A DNA stretch of 64,000 nucleotides from Clostridia bacterium (GCA_024404095.1 JAKSQO010000002.1:62001-126000); one strand, 5' to 3'; counted from the stretch's first letter, positions 1 through 8,864 are shown. Numbers and translations are program-made. The notes: generated by a model not told the origin, from the letters alone.

Positions 1-2
1 AG

Positions 3-539
3 AACGAAGATATAAAAGGAAAACACGGTGAGAGCTATGTAAATCCTGATTTCCCTTCTGATTTGAAGAATGCCGTTTTCTTCGGCAAAATGGCTGTCGG
101 GCAAAATGAAATTCCGGTAAGCGAGGATTTTATTGAAACCATAAGAACTAAACAGTCCTGTGTAAGCGACAAGATTGAATTAAAGGATATTGAAAATCTT
201 GAAATAAAGGGATACAAGTCCTGCGGTGACGGATATTACACAAAGGCAGATCCCGACAACTGGAAAATCGGCGACATCCGTATCAAATTCTCTTACCTTC
301 CGTCAGATGCACTTGACAAGGTGACTGTCGGAGGACTTCTGAAAAACGGAGTTGTTACATATGAGGAACAGCATTTCGGATACGCAAGCGACTCTGAAAA
401 AAGCATACCGGAGATAATAACCGAAACAAGAGGCGAACACGGTAATAATGCAAACGGCCTTTATACTATCGGTATTATAGAGATTATAATTGCCGTAATT
501 GTGTTCTTTATTAAGAAACTTAGAAGCAAAAAGGTTTAA
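3..539 (+). CDS. TMEM43-like membrane protein, C-terminal part (5' end outside window)
   Basis: The reading frame is open from base 3, so the true start lies left of the window; the TTG at 63 is only an internal codon. The visible 178 residues contain a segment around nt 265-350 (IGDIRIKFSY followed by a valine-rich strand) that resembles the conserved block of the TMEM43 family (eukaryotic LUMA and bacterial homologues), proteins of internal membranes with unclear biochemistry. The protein ends with one hydrophobic helix (about nt 455-515) and a basic tail KKLRSKKV, so the soluble part would face outward. It sits 17 bp before the Tim44-like gene and is probably cotranscribed. The family call rests on this motif only; the function is unknown. 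Confidence 0.65.
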   Translation, partial: NEDIKGKHGESYVNPDFPSDLKNAVFFGKMAVGQNEIPVSEDFIETIRTKQSCVSDKIELKDIENLEIKGYKSCGDGYYTKADPDNWKIGDIRIKFSYLPSDALDKVTVGGLLKNGVVTYEEQHFGYASDSEKSIPEIITETRGEHGNNANGLYTIGIIEIIIAVIVFFIKKLRSKKV

Positions 540-556
540 GACAGGAGGGACTAAGC

Positions 557-1624
557 ATGAAAAAAAGAATTATTGCTCTCATCTTTGCGTTACTGCTTAT
601 CGTATTCATTCCTGTCTATTCCCATGCGGAGTTCGGTGAATTTGCAGGCGACAGCGATTATGGGTATGATTCAGGCGGTTATGACAGCGGAAACGATTAC
701 AATTATAACTATGGCGACGACGATGACGATGATGATAACTACTACGTTTACGAAAAAGAAGAAAAAACAACACGTTATTATTCAAGCGTTTCGGGTTCAC
801 ATTCAGGCAGCAGTGGATTCGGAGGACATTTTGATTCAAAAGGAAATGCATTGTCAGTTGTCAGTATAAAAAATGCTGATGATGTCGAAGCAGATTACAG
901 TACGGTTTTAGGCGCAATAATTGCGGGCTTTATCGCTATTATTGTTATTTCCGTTAAACGCTCAAAGCGCGGAGGAACACCGACACGTAATTATTCGGCA
1001 ACACCGAAACCGATTAACCCCGGCGCAGAGCCCACACGTTTGGATACGCTTAAACAGATGAGCGAATATACTGCAAATGACCCGGAATTTTCGGAGACAG
1101 AGCTGAAGGAAAAAGTATCGAATATGTATATTCAGATGCAGAACTGCTGGCAGAAGAAAAATCTTGAGCAGCTTCGTCCTTACTTCACCGATGCATTGTA
1201 TGCTCAGTTTGACCGTCAGCTTGAGCCGTACAGAACACGTCACGAAACAAATATCGTCGAACGCATTGCGGTTCTCGGAGTTGCGTTCAACGGCTGGAGA
1301 ACTGTCGGAGATAATGATGAAATTATCGCAACGGTAAGAACGAGAATAGTTGACTATACTATTGATGATAAGACTCAGCAGGTTGTCCGCGGTGACAGGA
1401 ACAGAGAAAAGTTCATGACCTACGAATGGACTCTCAGCCGTAAGTCGGGAGTAAAGACAACAACCGAATCGGGAACACGTTCCATTTCCTGTCCTCATTG
1501 CGGTGCTCCGCTGGATATTAACAAATCTGCGAAGTGCGAATACTGCGGTTCGATTGTTACTGTTGATTCAAGCGATTGGCTGATAAGCGAAATCAAAGGA
1601 ATAGCACAGAGAACGGCAAAATAA
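557..1624 (+). CDS. Tim44-like domain surface protein with zinc ribbon
   Basis: ATG at 557 follows AGGAGGG (542-548). The 355-residue protein has a cleavable signal peptide ending near SHA-E, then a low-complexity segment rich in Asp, Tyr and Gly including seven consecutive Asp (about residues 55-61). A transmembrane helix lies near residues 118-137. Residues about 185-300 read like a Tim44-like (mba1/TIM44) domain: a long helix, then a cystatin-like fold with WRTVGDNDE and a YEWTLSR strand. A C-terminal zinc ribbon has two CxxC pairs (CPHCG and CEYCG). In this lineage such proteins are uncharacterised membrane proteins. It follows the TMEM43-like gene and is closed by a terminator. Confidence 0.8.
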   Translation: MKKRIIALIFALLLIVFIPVYSHAEFGEFAGDSDYGYDSGGYDSGNDYNYNYGDDDDDDDNYYVYEKEEKTTRYYSSVSGSHSGSSGFGGHFDSKGNALSVVSIKNADDVEADYSTVLGAIIAGFIAIIVISVKRSKRGGTPTRNYSATPKPINPGAEPTRLDTLKQMSEYTANDPEFSETELKEKVSNMYIQMQNCWQKKNLEQLRPYFTDALYAQFDRQLEPYRTRHETNIVERIAVLGVAFNGWRTVGDNDEIIATVRTRIVDYTIDDKTQQVVRGDRNREKFMTYEWTLSRKSGVKTTTESGTRSISCPHCGAPLDINKSAKCEYCGSIVTVDSSDWLISEIKGIAQRTAK

Positions 1625-1637
1625 AACTGAATTTTCT

Positions 1638-1670
1638 GAACTGCATCTGAACGGTGCAGTTCTCTTTTTC
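1638..1670 (+). terminator. Rho-independent terminator after Tim44-like gene
   Basis: Perfect 8-bp stem GAACTGCA (1638-1645) / TGCAGTTC (1655-1662) with a 9-nt loop, followed by a T-rich run. Confidence 0.85.
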
Positions 1671-1682
1671 TTTGCATTTTAA

Positions 1683-1711
1683 TTGACTAAACGTGTTAAA
1701 AATTGTATAAT
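1683..1711 (+). promoter_or_regulatory. Sigma-A promoter of the phosphoesterase/GH38-like operon
   Basis: TTGACT (1683-1688), a 17-bp spacer and TATAAT (1706-1711), about 30 bp before the ATG at 1741. It should drive the four-gene operon that ends at 6776. Confidence 0.85.
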
Positions 1712-1740
1712 AACTCTATCTATCCGAAAGGGGACTTTAT

Positions 1741-2832
1741 ATGAAGCTTTCAAAGAAAATTTTATCTTTACTGCTTGCCGTCATTATGCTTATGACAGTT
1801 GGTGTAACTGCATTTGCGGAGGGTGAGTCAGACACATCAAAGAAATTCACAATCATTTCTTCAAATGTTGCAGGACTTCCGATTCCTGCCATGTTTGACG
1901 AGAACGGCAAGGTTGTTTCTCAGACACAGAAGATTATGGGTACACTTCTCAACGAAAGCGGTGTTGATATTGTATGTGTTCAGGAGGACTTCCAGTATCA
2001 CAGCGTGCTCGCAAAACAGATGACAAACTATCCTTATACGACATTCACAAGCGGCGGTATTCCTGTCGGTGACGGACTGAACATCTTTTCAAAGTATCCG
2101 ATTTACAACATCGACCGCGTAGCGTGGGAAGAGTTCAACGGTATTCTTGATGCCGCTAATGACGGACTTACTCCCAAGGGTTTCCTCAAGTGCACAGCTG
2201 ATATTGACGGTGTGCTTGTAGATATTTACGATATTCACGTTGACGCAAACGGCTCATACGAGGATTGTATGGCTAAGAAAGCTCAGTTCAAACAGCTTTG
2301 CGCTTATATGGATGAAAATTCCGCAGGCAGACCGATTGCAATTACGGGTGATTACAACGCACTCTTACACGGTGACATTGCGGCGGAGCTTTATCCGATT
2401 ATGATTCAGGGTGCAGGCTTCAATGACGGATGGACACTTTTCTGCAATGACGGTGTTTACTTCACAGGCTACCTTTCGCAGGAGGAAATCGCTTACTATG
2501 ATGCAAAGTGGGGCGGATATTACTGGGGTCACTGGGACTCTGTTGAGCGTCTGCTTTTCCGTGACGGTGACGGTACAAATATGACAGTAACAGATTTCAA
2601 GTATATTGACTACAATCAGCTTGCAGGTCAGCAGGTAACTGACCATAATGTTATGGTCGGCGAGCTTACAATCGACACAACCGGTTATGTAAGACCCGAC
2701 ATGGAGCTTAAGACAGAGGAAAAGAAGCCGGCGGCATGGACATTCGGTCACACAATCGAAATGTTCCTCAGAAGCCTTTCTCTTCTTATCACAGACCTTA
2801 TCGCAAAGCTCACAGCAGGTACACTTTTTTAA
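1741..2832 (+). CDS. Secreted endonuclease/exonuclease/phosphatase (DNase I-fold) protein
   Basis: The 363-residue protein has a clear signal peptide ending AFA-E at about residue 27. The remainder follows the DNase I/sphingomyelinase-type EEP fold in order: a first strand with SNVAG, the metal-binding glutamate in VCVQEDF, DIYDIHVDAN in the middle, GDYNA for the catalytic Asp/Asn pair, and DHNVM for the final Asp-His. It is therefore a likely extracellular phosphodiesterase or phospholipase; the substrate is not evident. The last 30 residues form a hydrophobic amphipathic stretch (MFLRSLSLLITDLIAKL) that may hold it at the membrane. First gene of an operon with a metallophosphoesterase and two glycosidase-like proteins. 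Confidence 0.85.
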   Translation: MKLSKKILSLLLAVIMLMTVGVTAFAEGESDTSKKFTIISSNVAGLPIPAMFDENGKVVSQTQKIMGTLLNESGVDIVCVQEDFQYHSVLAKQMTNYPYTTFTSGGIPVGDGLNIFSKYPIYNIDRVAWEEFNGILDAANDGLTPKGFLKCTADIDGVLVDIYDIHVDANGSYEDCMAKKAQFKQLCAYMDENSAGRPIAITGDYNALLHGDIAAELYPIMIQGAGFNDGWTLFCNDGVYFTGYLSQEEIAYYDAKWGGYYWGHWDSVERLLFRDGDGTNMTVTDFKYIDYNQLAGQQVTDHNVMVGELTIDTTGYVRPDMELKTEEKKPAAWTFGHTIEMFLRSLSLLITDLIAKLTAGTLF

Positions 2833-2847
2833 TTTGGGAGATATAAA

Positions 2848-3999
2848 ATGAGACCTATCACAACATTTGTAAGACACAACGGCATTAAAGCACTTATCGG
2901 TGCCGAAAAATGCGTTAAGACTGTTTCGGGCGGAAAGCTCTGCAACAATCTTTTTGATTGCAAGCCGAAGTACGTCGGCAGCAGTGTGCGTGTCCTTAAG
3001 GAAACGGAGGATATGACATACATTGCAAAGTACGGCGCAGACGGAAAAATCAGCGATGGCAGATTCAAGATTCTTGTAACAACCGACCTTCATCTTTGGG
3101 ATGAAAAGCCGTTGATTGAAAAGTCGCTCGAAATGCTTGCTCGTCACATTGCGGCGGAAAAGCCTGACCTTGTGCTTTTCACGGGTGACGTTATCCTTAC
3201 CGACTTTCAGCAGATTGATTCCGTTCAGTTTGCTCAGTTTATGGAAAAAATCGGTGTTTACTGGGCGATATGCTTCGGTAATCACGAGGCAAGAGACGAA
3301 AAGGAATATCACAAGTATTTTATGCTGAAAAATATTGTCGGTTTCCCTCATTGCCTTTCAAAGTTCGGTGACGAAAAGCTGTTTGGCTACGGCAACTTTG
3401 CAATCAACATTATGAATTCAGACAACACAATCCGTCAGAGCATTTTTATGTTCGATTCGGGCCGTGATGTCTATATGAAATATCTTGTCCGTCATGATGC
3501 TCCGCGCACAATCAAGGGCTATGATTTTCTTAAGAAAAATCAGATTGACTGGTACAAAAACAGTATCAGAAAGCTTGAGGCTGAGCACGGCAAGTTCAAA
3601 TCAATGATGATGATGCATATTCCTCTCTGTGAATATCAGGAGGTTATGGAGCTTGACGAAAACGGAAACTATGTTCCGACAGGCAAGGCTGAAATTCTCT
3701 ACGGCGGAATGTATGAGTCCGTCGGCTGTTCGCAGTTCAACAGCGGAATGTTTGATGCCGTGCTTGAAATGGGTTCAACTCAGGCGATTTTTGCAGGACA
3801 TGATCACATCAATGATTTCTGCGCAAAGTATAAGGGTGTGTACCTTGTCTATGCGCAATGCAACGGATATAATACCTACACAATGGGTTCAAATTACGGA
3901 TGGGATGAAAAGGACTGGATGCAGGGCGTAACTATGGTTGACCTTCAGGCTGACGGTTCAATCTCATTCAGACAGAAATTCAACAGAGATTATTTATAA
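2848..3999 (+). CDS. Calcineurin-like metallophosphoesterase (cytoplasmic)
   Basis: 383 residues with the complete metallophosphoesterase motif series: DLH near residue 75, GD near 112, GNHE near 145, a metal-ligand His in MMHIPL near 255, and GHDH near 316. The spacing resembles the Dcr2/PhoD-like class of purple-acid-type phosphatases acting on small phosphoesters. No signal peptide is present, unlike the related secreted protein at 17.5-18.7 kb. The start follows GGGAG with 16 bp between genes, so it is co-translated with the secreted EEP protein. The N-terminal ~70 residues before the catalytic domain are not assignable. The natural substrate is unknown. Confidence 0.88.
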   Translation: MRPITTFVRHNGIKALIGAEKCVKTVSGGKLCNNLFDCKPKYVGSSVRVLKETEDMTYIAKYGADGKISDGRFKILVTTDLHLWDEKPLIEKSLEMLARHIAAEKPDLVLFTGDVILTDFQQIDSVQFAQFMEKIGVYWAICFGNHEARDEKEYHKYFMLKNIVGFPHCLSKFGDEKLFGYGNFAINIMNSDNTIRQSIFMFDSGRDVYMKYLVRHDAPRTIKGYDFLKKNQIDWYKNSIRKLEAEHGKFKSMMMMHIPLCEYQEVMELDENGNYVPTGKAEILYGGMYESVGCSQFNSGMFDAVLEMGSTQAIFAGHDHINDFCAKYKGVYLVYAQCNGYNTYTMGSNYGWDEKDWMQGVTMVDLQADGSISFRQKFNRDYL

Positions 4000-4011
4000 A
4001 GGAGACTTCAA

Positions 4012-5793
4012 ATGACAGTTCTGAAGCCACATGTTTCACGAAAAATTACAATTATGAAAAAGGATGACCCGAGAGTGCCAAAGGCTCTTTTTGAGATAAA
4101 GAGCGTTGCTCCTGATCTTGAGGGCTTCCCTTATCCGCTTCCGTCAAAAAAGAGCGATTACACCTGTTTTGCTGAGGGTAACAACAGCGTTTTCTGGTAC
4201 GGCGGAAAGTCGGGTCTTACAAGATACGATTCAAAAACAGACTGCAAGGCTGACAAGATAATGTTTTTCAGCGCTTGCAGACATCTTGCAGACAATAAGA
4301 TTGACGCACTTCTTGCCGAGGGCGACAATGTATGGGCACTCACAGGTGATGAGGTTTCCTACATAGAAATGCCCACCGTTTCCTGCGAACAGAAGGCTGA
4401 TATTCTTCACGAGGAAACAAAGAAATATGTTCAGCGCCGAGGAATGGTAAGTCAGAAGGATCTGAGAATTCCCCGTGACCTCGAGTCAAGATATCCTTAT
4501 GCTTCCTGCGACAATGACGGACTGTTCACCTCGGGCTACGCCATGGCTGAAATGTTCCACTATGCAACTCTCAGACGTGAGCTTGGTGAAGACCACCCGA
4601 AAACAAAGCAGGCAAGAGCTGACGCAACACTCGGCTGTGAAGCCTGTTTGCTGCTGATGTATATTCACGGCAGACCTGAGGGCTTTATCGCACGTTCATA
4701 TCACGTCGGTGAAGAGCCTGTTCCCGATGACGGACATTTCTACAAGCGTCAGGGCGACAAGGCAATCTGTGTTGAAACAACATGTTCAAAAAAAAGCGGC
4801 AGAGCAGGAGAGGAATATCCCGCAGGTTACCCGATTCCCGACAGACTTGAAAAGCTTTACCGTGACCTCGGCTACACGGATGACGATGTAACCTATAAGG
4901 CAGATACAAGCTCTGACGAGGTAACAGGCCACTTCTTACAGATGCGCTATGCACACGACATTCTCGGCCCTGATGACCCCGAGCTTGATGAGCTGATTAA
5001 GGATGCCGCAAAGAGAACAACTGCTCACATTATAAAGGGTGGTTTTGAATTCCTTGAAAGCTCAGGCAAACCGACAACGTGGGCAAAGTGGAGCCGGAAT
5101 TACTTTGAAAATGATGATATCGGTTACTGTGATGCACCGCTTAATGCGTCCGAAATGCTGATGTTCCTTAAGCTTACAATGTATATCACAGGTGAAGAGG
5201 GCTTATGGAAGGAAACATATGATAAGCTTATTGCCGAGGGCTATGCGGAGCTTGGCCCGAAGCATTTTGACCGATTTTTCCAGTGCTCAACCGCAGGCCA
5301 TCTCGCTCCCGAGGAGGATCTGATGTACGGCGACAACACCCTTGCCGTGCTTACATTCTGGCAGTTATGCACACTTGAAAAGGACGAAAAGCTTCTTGAA
5401 ATTTACAGAAATGCATTTAAGTCCTGGAAGGGTACTATTCTCAGAGAGCATACCCCCGGATTTGACTTTATGTATAAAATGGGTTGCCCCGATGAAGAAA
5501 TTGACATGGAAAAGGATGTTGACTGGTTCAATAACTTTGAACTGTCAAGACTTTGCGGTTCAGTACATATGAGCGACCGCCACGATGTTCCGCGCAAGAT
5601 TCCGAGAGGCGGAGACCGTGAGGTTTCGGCACTTCTTCCGCTTGCAGAAATCCCGATTTCAAAGTTTGACCGCAACCCGTTCAGCGATGTTGAATTTGGT
5701 TATCAGCCCGGTACTTGTGTTGAAAGCTGTTATGTTTTCACCTATTCCTACTGGTTAGGCAGATACTTCGGCTTTATTAGTGAGGAGGAATAA
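4012..5793 (+). CDS. Cytoplasmic alpha/alpha-toroid (glycosidase-like) protein with N-terminal propeller-like repeats
   Basis: 593 residues without signal peptide, start after AAAGGAGA. Residues about 45-115 show short repeats of the kind seen in sensor-type propellers (NSVFWYGGKSGLTRYD, then DNKIDALLAEGDNVWAL). The remainder is helical with a Trp-, Asp- and His-rich layout typical of six-hairpin toroid enzymes, including CDNDGLFTSGYAMAEMFHY near residue 165 and the phrase DTSSDEVTGHFL near 300, seen in uncharacterised toroid proteins. A carbohydrate-processing or carbohydrate-binding role is an inference; no catalytic residues can be assigned. It lies between a phosphoesterase and a degenerate GH38-like gene, whose reading frame overlaps its stop codon. 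Confidence 0.6.
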   Translation: MTVLKPHVSRKITIMKKDDPRVPKALFEIKSVAPDLEGFPYPLPSKKSDYTCFAEGNNSVFWYGGKSGLTRYDSKTDCKADKIMFFSACRHLADNKIDALLAEGDNVWALTGDEVSYIEMPTVSCEQKADILHEETKKYVQRRGMVSQKDLRIPRDLESRYPYASCDNDGLFTSGYAMAEMFHYATLRRELGEDHPKTKQARADATLGCEACLLLMYIHGRPEGFIARSYHVGEEPVPDDGHFYKRQGDKAICVETTCSKKSGRAGEEYPAGYPIPDRLEKLYRDLGYTDDDVTYKADTSSDEVTGHFLQMRYAHDILGPDDPELDELIKDAAKRTTAHIIKGGFEFLESSGKPTTWAKWSRNYFENDDIGYCDAPLNASEMLMFLKLTMYITGEEGLWKETYDKLIAEGYAELGPKHFDRFFQCSTAGHLAPEEDLMYGDNTLAVLTFWQLCTLEKDEKLLEIYRNAFKSWKGTILREHTPGFDFMYKMGCPDEEIDMEKDVDWFNNFELSRLCGSVHMSDRHDVPRKIPRGGDREVSALLPLAEIPISKFDRNPFSDVEFGYQPGTCVESCYVFTYSYWLGRYFGFISEEE

Positions 5794-5795
5794 TG

Positions 5796-6776
5796 ATGAA
5801 AAAGATTGCAGTATTGAATGAATTCAGCATTGAGGCTGTCAGAGATGCGCTTCAGAAGCTCGACGATTTCCCGAAGCTCATTGTAAACGGACTTAACGCA
5901 TATCAGCTCAACGAAATCGAAAGCATAGACCCGATTCTTTTCGGTGCAATCGGAAAAAGAATTGCTGACGGCAGATGGTTCCCCGAGGTTGGAACATGGT
6001 GCGGTGAAAAAGGTAAGATTTCAGAAGCAAATCTGATTAAAAACATTCTCTATTCCGCTCTTTATTTTAAAGATAAGTTCGGCAAAAAGTTTCGTGTATT
6101 CCACGGTGAAACTGTTTATAACAATGCGCTTGCACAGATTGTATATGCGGCGGAGTTTGATGCCTGCTACATCAAGGACGAGAAAGAAGCTGTCTGGCTT
6201 GACAGCGCAGATGATTCAAGAGTTCTTGTTGGCGGTGCACTTGATGTTGTCGATATCAATGATATAGATGATGATTTTATAAATGCAAATGAGTTCGGCT
6301 CGATAGAGGATGAGGTTATCGGCCTTTACAGTCAGCCGCTTGACCTTAAGACAGTAAGACTCGGTTACGAAATATCTGTGCCGACAGAAACTGAATCACT
6401 GCTTCTTGAAGCTGAAAAGCTTGCTGTTCAGAATGGAGATAAAATCAACGAAGAGCTTGGAAATCTCTGGCTTGGATTGTTTGTCGGTGATGACGTCAAG
6501 GAAGATGCCGAAAAGCTTATCGGCGGCAGAAGCTTTGACGACAAAATGTTGACCGTTGACAGCGACGAGGTTGAGCTTGTCGAAATGAAGTATGCCGAGG
6601 ACGAAAGCGGAGATGTTGTTATCCGACTTAAAGAAACCGCAGGCAAAGAGAAAACACTCTTTGTTATGTGTGATGCGCTTAACGCAGGCTTCAGATGTCA
6701 GATTCTTCCCTATGAATTACAGACATTCAGAATTGACAAAGACGGCTTTGTAACGGAAATCTTTATAACTGAATAA
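5796..6776 (+). CDS. Small degenerate GH38 alpha-mannosidase-like protein
   Basis: I chose the second ATG (5796) because AGGAGG at 5783-5788 is 7 nt away; the ATG at 5793, inside TAATG, is only 4 nt away. The 326-residue product resembles two pieces of GH38 mannosidases. Residues 50-115 follow the family's GRW..GG.WVE..., LYGKRYFKEEFG and ALPQI blocks (here GRWFPEVGTWCGE and ALAQIVYAA). The last 50 residues resemble the C-terminal strand block (RLKETAG... PYELQTFRI). GH38 enzymes are normally 800-1000 residues. The N-terminal zinc motif HxHxD is absent and the nucleophile Asp of the LPD motif is replaced, so it is probably non-catalytic. Last gene of its operon. Confidence 0.6.
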   Translation: MKKIAVLNEFSIEAVRDALQKLDDFPKLIVNGLNAYQLNEIESIDPILFGAIGKRIADGRWFPEVGTWCGEKGKISEANLIKNILYSALYFKDKFGKKFRVFHGETVYNNALAQIVYAAEFDACYIKDEKEAVWLDSADDSRVLVGGALDVVDINDIDDDFINANEFGSIEDEVIGLYSQPLDLKTVRLGYEISVPTETESLLLEAEKLAVQNGDKINEELGNLWLGLFVGDDVKEDAEKLIGGRSFDDKMLTVDSDEVELVEMKYAEDESGDVVIRLKETAGKEKTLFVMCDALNAGFRCQILPYELQTFRIDKDGFVTEIFITE

Positions 6777-6781
6777 AAACA

Positions 6782-6808
6782 AACAGCTCCTTTTGCGGGA
6801 GCTGTTTT
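6782..6808 (+). terminator. Terminator of the phosphoesterase/GH38-like operon
   Basis: Perfect 9-bp stem AACAGCTCC (6782-6790) / GGAGCTGTT (6798-6806), 7-nt loop and a short T-run. Confidence 0.85.
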
Positions 6809-6819
6809 GCATATAAGAA

Positions 6820-6857
6820 AACTCCCGCGGCATAAAACCGCAGGAGTTGATTTTTTA
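6820..6857 (-). terminator. Terminator of the lipoprotein gene (minus strand; possibly bidirectional)
   Basis: Inverted repeat AACTCCCGCGG (6820-6830) / CCGCAGGAGTT (6838-6848). On the minus strand it follows the lipoprotein stop codon; on the plus strand it ends in a run of six T, so it may work both ways. Confidence 0.7.
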
Positions 6858-6866
6858 ATCGGAATT

Positions 6867-7859
6867 TTAGAACTGGAAGCCTGAAATCTTAACTGTTGAA
6901 TCAGCGTGACCTGTACCGCTTACAGTAACGATTGTGTACTTAACCTTTGTAAGGTCAGCATCCCAATGCCATGAAGCGTCAAGAGATGAAACGTTACCTG
7001 TCTTTGAGTCAACCTTGATTGTGATTGTTGTCTTAGATGTCTTCTCTGAAACAGCCTGAACTGAAGCATCGCCTGAGTTGTTAAGACCGAGGTAGATATT
7101 TACAGCACTCTTATAGTCGTATGCGTCCTTATCATCGTTACCAACGAAGAGACCGCTGCGCTTAAGTGAACCGTTATCAACCTTTGTTGATGCATCAGCC
7201 TTGCTTGTGCCGTCTGCAAGAGTAAGAGTGATTGTGTAGATACCGCCGTTGTCTGTGCACTTTGCATCCTTAACATCAGCTTCTGTAAGAGCTGCATTTG
7301 AAAGGAACTTTGCTTCACCCTTCTTGTTGACATACTTTGTATCGCCAACACCGAGGAAACTGTTAACCGCATCAGCAGCAATCTTAATCTTCATGATTGC
7401 CTCTGCGCCTTCAAGCTGACCGAGGTCTGTATGTCTAACCTTTGTGTAACCGGCTTTTGAAGAAACAACCTTGTTCATTGCTGTGTTGTAATACTTGATG
7501 ATATCAGCCTTTGATGAGGGAGCAGTTGAACCTGCGGGCTTACTGTCAGCGGGCTTGCTGTCGCCTGCCGGTGTTGTCTCGCCGCTGTCAGCCGGTGTTG
7601 TTTCGCTGCTGTCAGCCGGTGTAGTCTCGCTACCGTCTGTGGGTGTTGCTTCGCCGTTATCTGAGGGAGCAACAACATCGCTTGAGGAATTTGCTTCACC
7701 GTTATCAGAAACGACCGCAGATGTCTGGCTTGACGCAGGCTGCTTTTCTGCTGCTTCTTTCTTTGCATCAGCAATCTTGCCGAGACCGTTCGAGCAGGAT
7801 AAACCTACAAGAGCGGTGCAAAGAACAGCTGTAACGCACTGGATAATTGTCTTTTTCAT
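6867..7859 (-). CDS. Lipoprotein with Thr/Pro/Glu/Ser repeat linker
   Basis: 330 residues. The N-terminus is a lipoprotein signal with lipobox GLSC near residue 22, so the mature protein would be lipid-anchored outside the membrane. A disordered linker (about residues 40-118) includes four eight-residue units of the TTPADSSE type, then Lys/Pro/Ser-rich sequence. The folded part (120-330) is beta-rich, contains YYNTAMNKVVSSKAGYTKVR and ends in a strand. It resembles uncharacterised surface lipoproteins common in ruminococci, but no named domain is recognisable. GGAG lies about 9 nt before the start. It stands alone, convergent with the upstream operon. Confidence 0.75.
   Translation of the reverse strand: MKKTIIQCVTAVLCTALVGLSCSNGLGKIADAKKEAAEKQPASSQTSAVVSDNGEANSSSDVVAPSDNGEATPTDGSETTPADSSETTPADSGETTPAGDSKPADSKPAGSTAPSSKADIIKYYNTAMNKVVSSKAGYTKVRHTDLGQLEGAEAIMKIKIAADAVNSFLGVGDTKYVNKKGEAKFLSNAALTEADVKDAKCTDNGGIYTITLTLADGTSKADASTKVDNGSLKRSGLFVGNDDKDAYDYKSAVNIYLGLNNSGDASVQAVSEKTSKTTITIKVDSKTGNVSSLDASWHWDADLTKVKYTIVTVSGTGHADSTVKISGFQF
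7567..7662 (-). repeat. 24-bp tandem repeats encoding the TTPADSSE linker
   Basis: Four consecutive 24-bp units (7567-7590, 7591-7614, 7615-7638 and a diverged 7639-7662) each encode eight residues of the linker. The first two differ at only two positions, so the array could change length by slippage without loss of frame. Confidence 0.85.
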
Positions 7860-8011
7860 GTTTTACCGACTCCTATGTTTTTAGTCTATTAGTCCTTTAT
7901 CAGACTTTTTAATAATAACATATCATTTCTATAAAATCCACTAAATTTTAATAAATTTTTAATTTTTATAAAAGTCGCAAAAAATAAGCATTTTCAATGG
8001 ATTTTTCTTTA

Positions 8012-8039
8012 TTGATATGTTATAATGTTTCAGTATAAT
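8012..8039 (+). promoter_or_regulatory. Sigma-A promoter of the exonuclease III operon
   Basis: TTGATA (8012-8017), 16-bp spacer, TATAAT (8034-8039). A second TATAAT at 8021-8026 lacks a good -35 box. The leader to the ATG at 8094 would be about 48 nt. Confidence 0.65.
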
Positions 8040-8093
8040 GCAATAATATTTTTCTGCATTGAAATAATTAAAATGCTGACCGGGGTGCAAAAG

Positions 8094-8852
8094 ATGGGAA
8101 AAAAGTTTATTTCGTGGAATGTTAACGGAATAAGAGCCTGTATGGGCAAGGGTTTTCTTGACGCGTTCAATTCGCTTGAAGCTGATATTTTCTGCTTACA
8201 GGAAACTAAAATGCAGGAGGGTCAGCTGGTTCTTGAGCTTGACGGGTATCATCAGTACTGGTGCTATGCGGAGAAAAAAGGCTACTCGGGCACGGCGATT
8301 TTTACAAAAGAAGAGCCACTCAGCGTCAGCTACGGCATAGGCGTTCCCGAGCTTGATACTGAGGGCAGAATGATTACCCTTGAATTTGAGGATTATTATT
8401 TCATCACCGAATATGTTCCGAATGCACAGGACGGACTTAAGAGAATCGACCACCGTATGAAGTGGGAGGATGCTTTTAGAGAGTATGTTAACGAGCTGAA
8501 ACAGAAAAAGGGCGTTGTACTTTGCGGTGACCTTAATGTCGCACATAATGAAATCGACCTCAAAAATCCGAAAACCAATGTCGGCAATCCCGGATTTTCA
8601 AACGAAGAAAGAGGTAAGTTTTCCGAACTGCTCGATTCGGGCTTTATTGATACCTTCAGATATTTTTATCCCGACCTTGAAAATGCGTACAGCTGGTGGT
8701 CTTACCGCTTCCACGCAAGGGATAAGAATGTAGGCTGGCGTATTGATTACTTTGTTGTTTCGGAAAATATGAGAGACAGGCTTGAAAGTGCGGCAATTCA
8801 TCCCGAGATTTTCGGCTCTGACCATTGTCCGGTAGAGCTTTGTATAAAGTAA
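8094..8852 (+). CDS. xth: Exodeoxyribonuclease III (AP endonuclease)
   Basis: I take the ATG at 8094 rather than the upstream one at 8025: this gives 252 residues, the usual size, beginning MGKKFISWNVNGIRA, and the promoter's -10 box lies between the two ATGs. All Xth-family motifs are present: WNVNGIRA, LQETK, GYSGTAIF, VPNAQ, GDLNVAHNEIDL, SWWSYR with RIDYF, and the final GSDHCPVEL. The enzyme incises at abasic sites and removes 3' blocking groups in base-excision repair, using a metal ion, in the cytoplasm. First gene of an apparent operon with a membrane protein of unknown function and a dCMP deaminase. Confidence 0.95.
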   Translation: MGKKFISWNVNGIRACMGKGFLDAFNSLEADIFCLQETKMQEGQLVLELDGYHQYWCYAEKKGYSGTAIFTKEEPLSVSYGIGVPELDTEGRMITLEFEDYYFITEYVPNAQDGLKRIDHRMKWEDAFREYVNELKQKKGVVLCGDLNVAHNEIDLKNPKTNVGNPGFSNEERGKFSELLDSGFIDTFRYFYPDLENAYSWWSYRFHARDKNVGWRIDYFVVSENMRDRLESAAIHPEIFGSDHCPVELCIK

Positions 8853-8864
8853 GAGGTTTTAAGG

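Noticed and set aside
2365-3351. 328-residue open frame on the minus strand
   Set aside because: It lies opposite the end of the EEP gene and the metallophosphoesterase gene, both with full motif sets; no recognisable domain.
7567-7662. CRISPR-like repeat array
   Set aside because: Contiguous 24-bp units without spacers, in frame within a lipoprotein linker; a coding tandem repeat.
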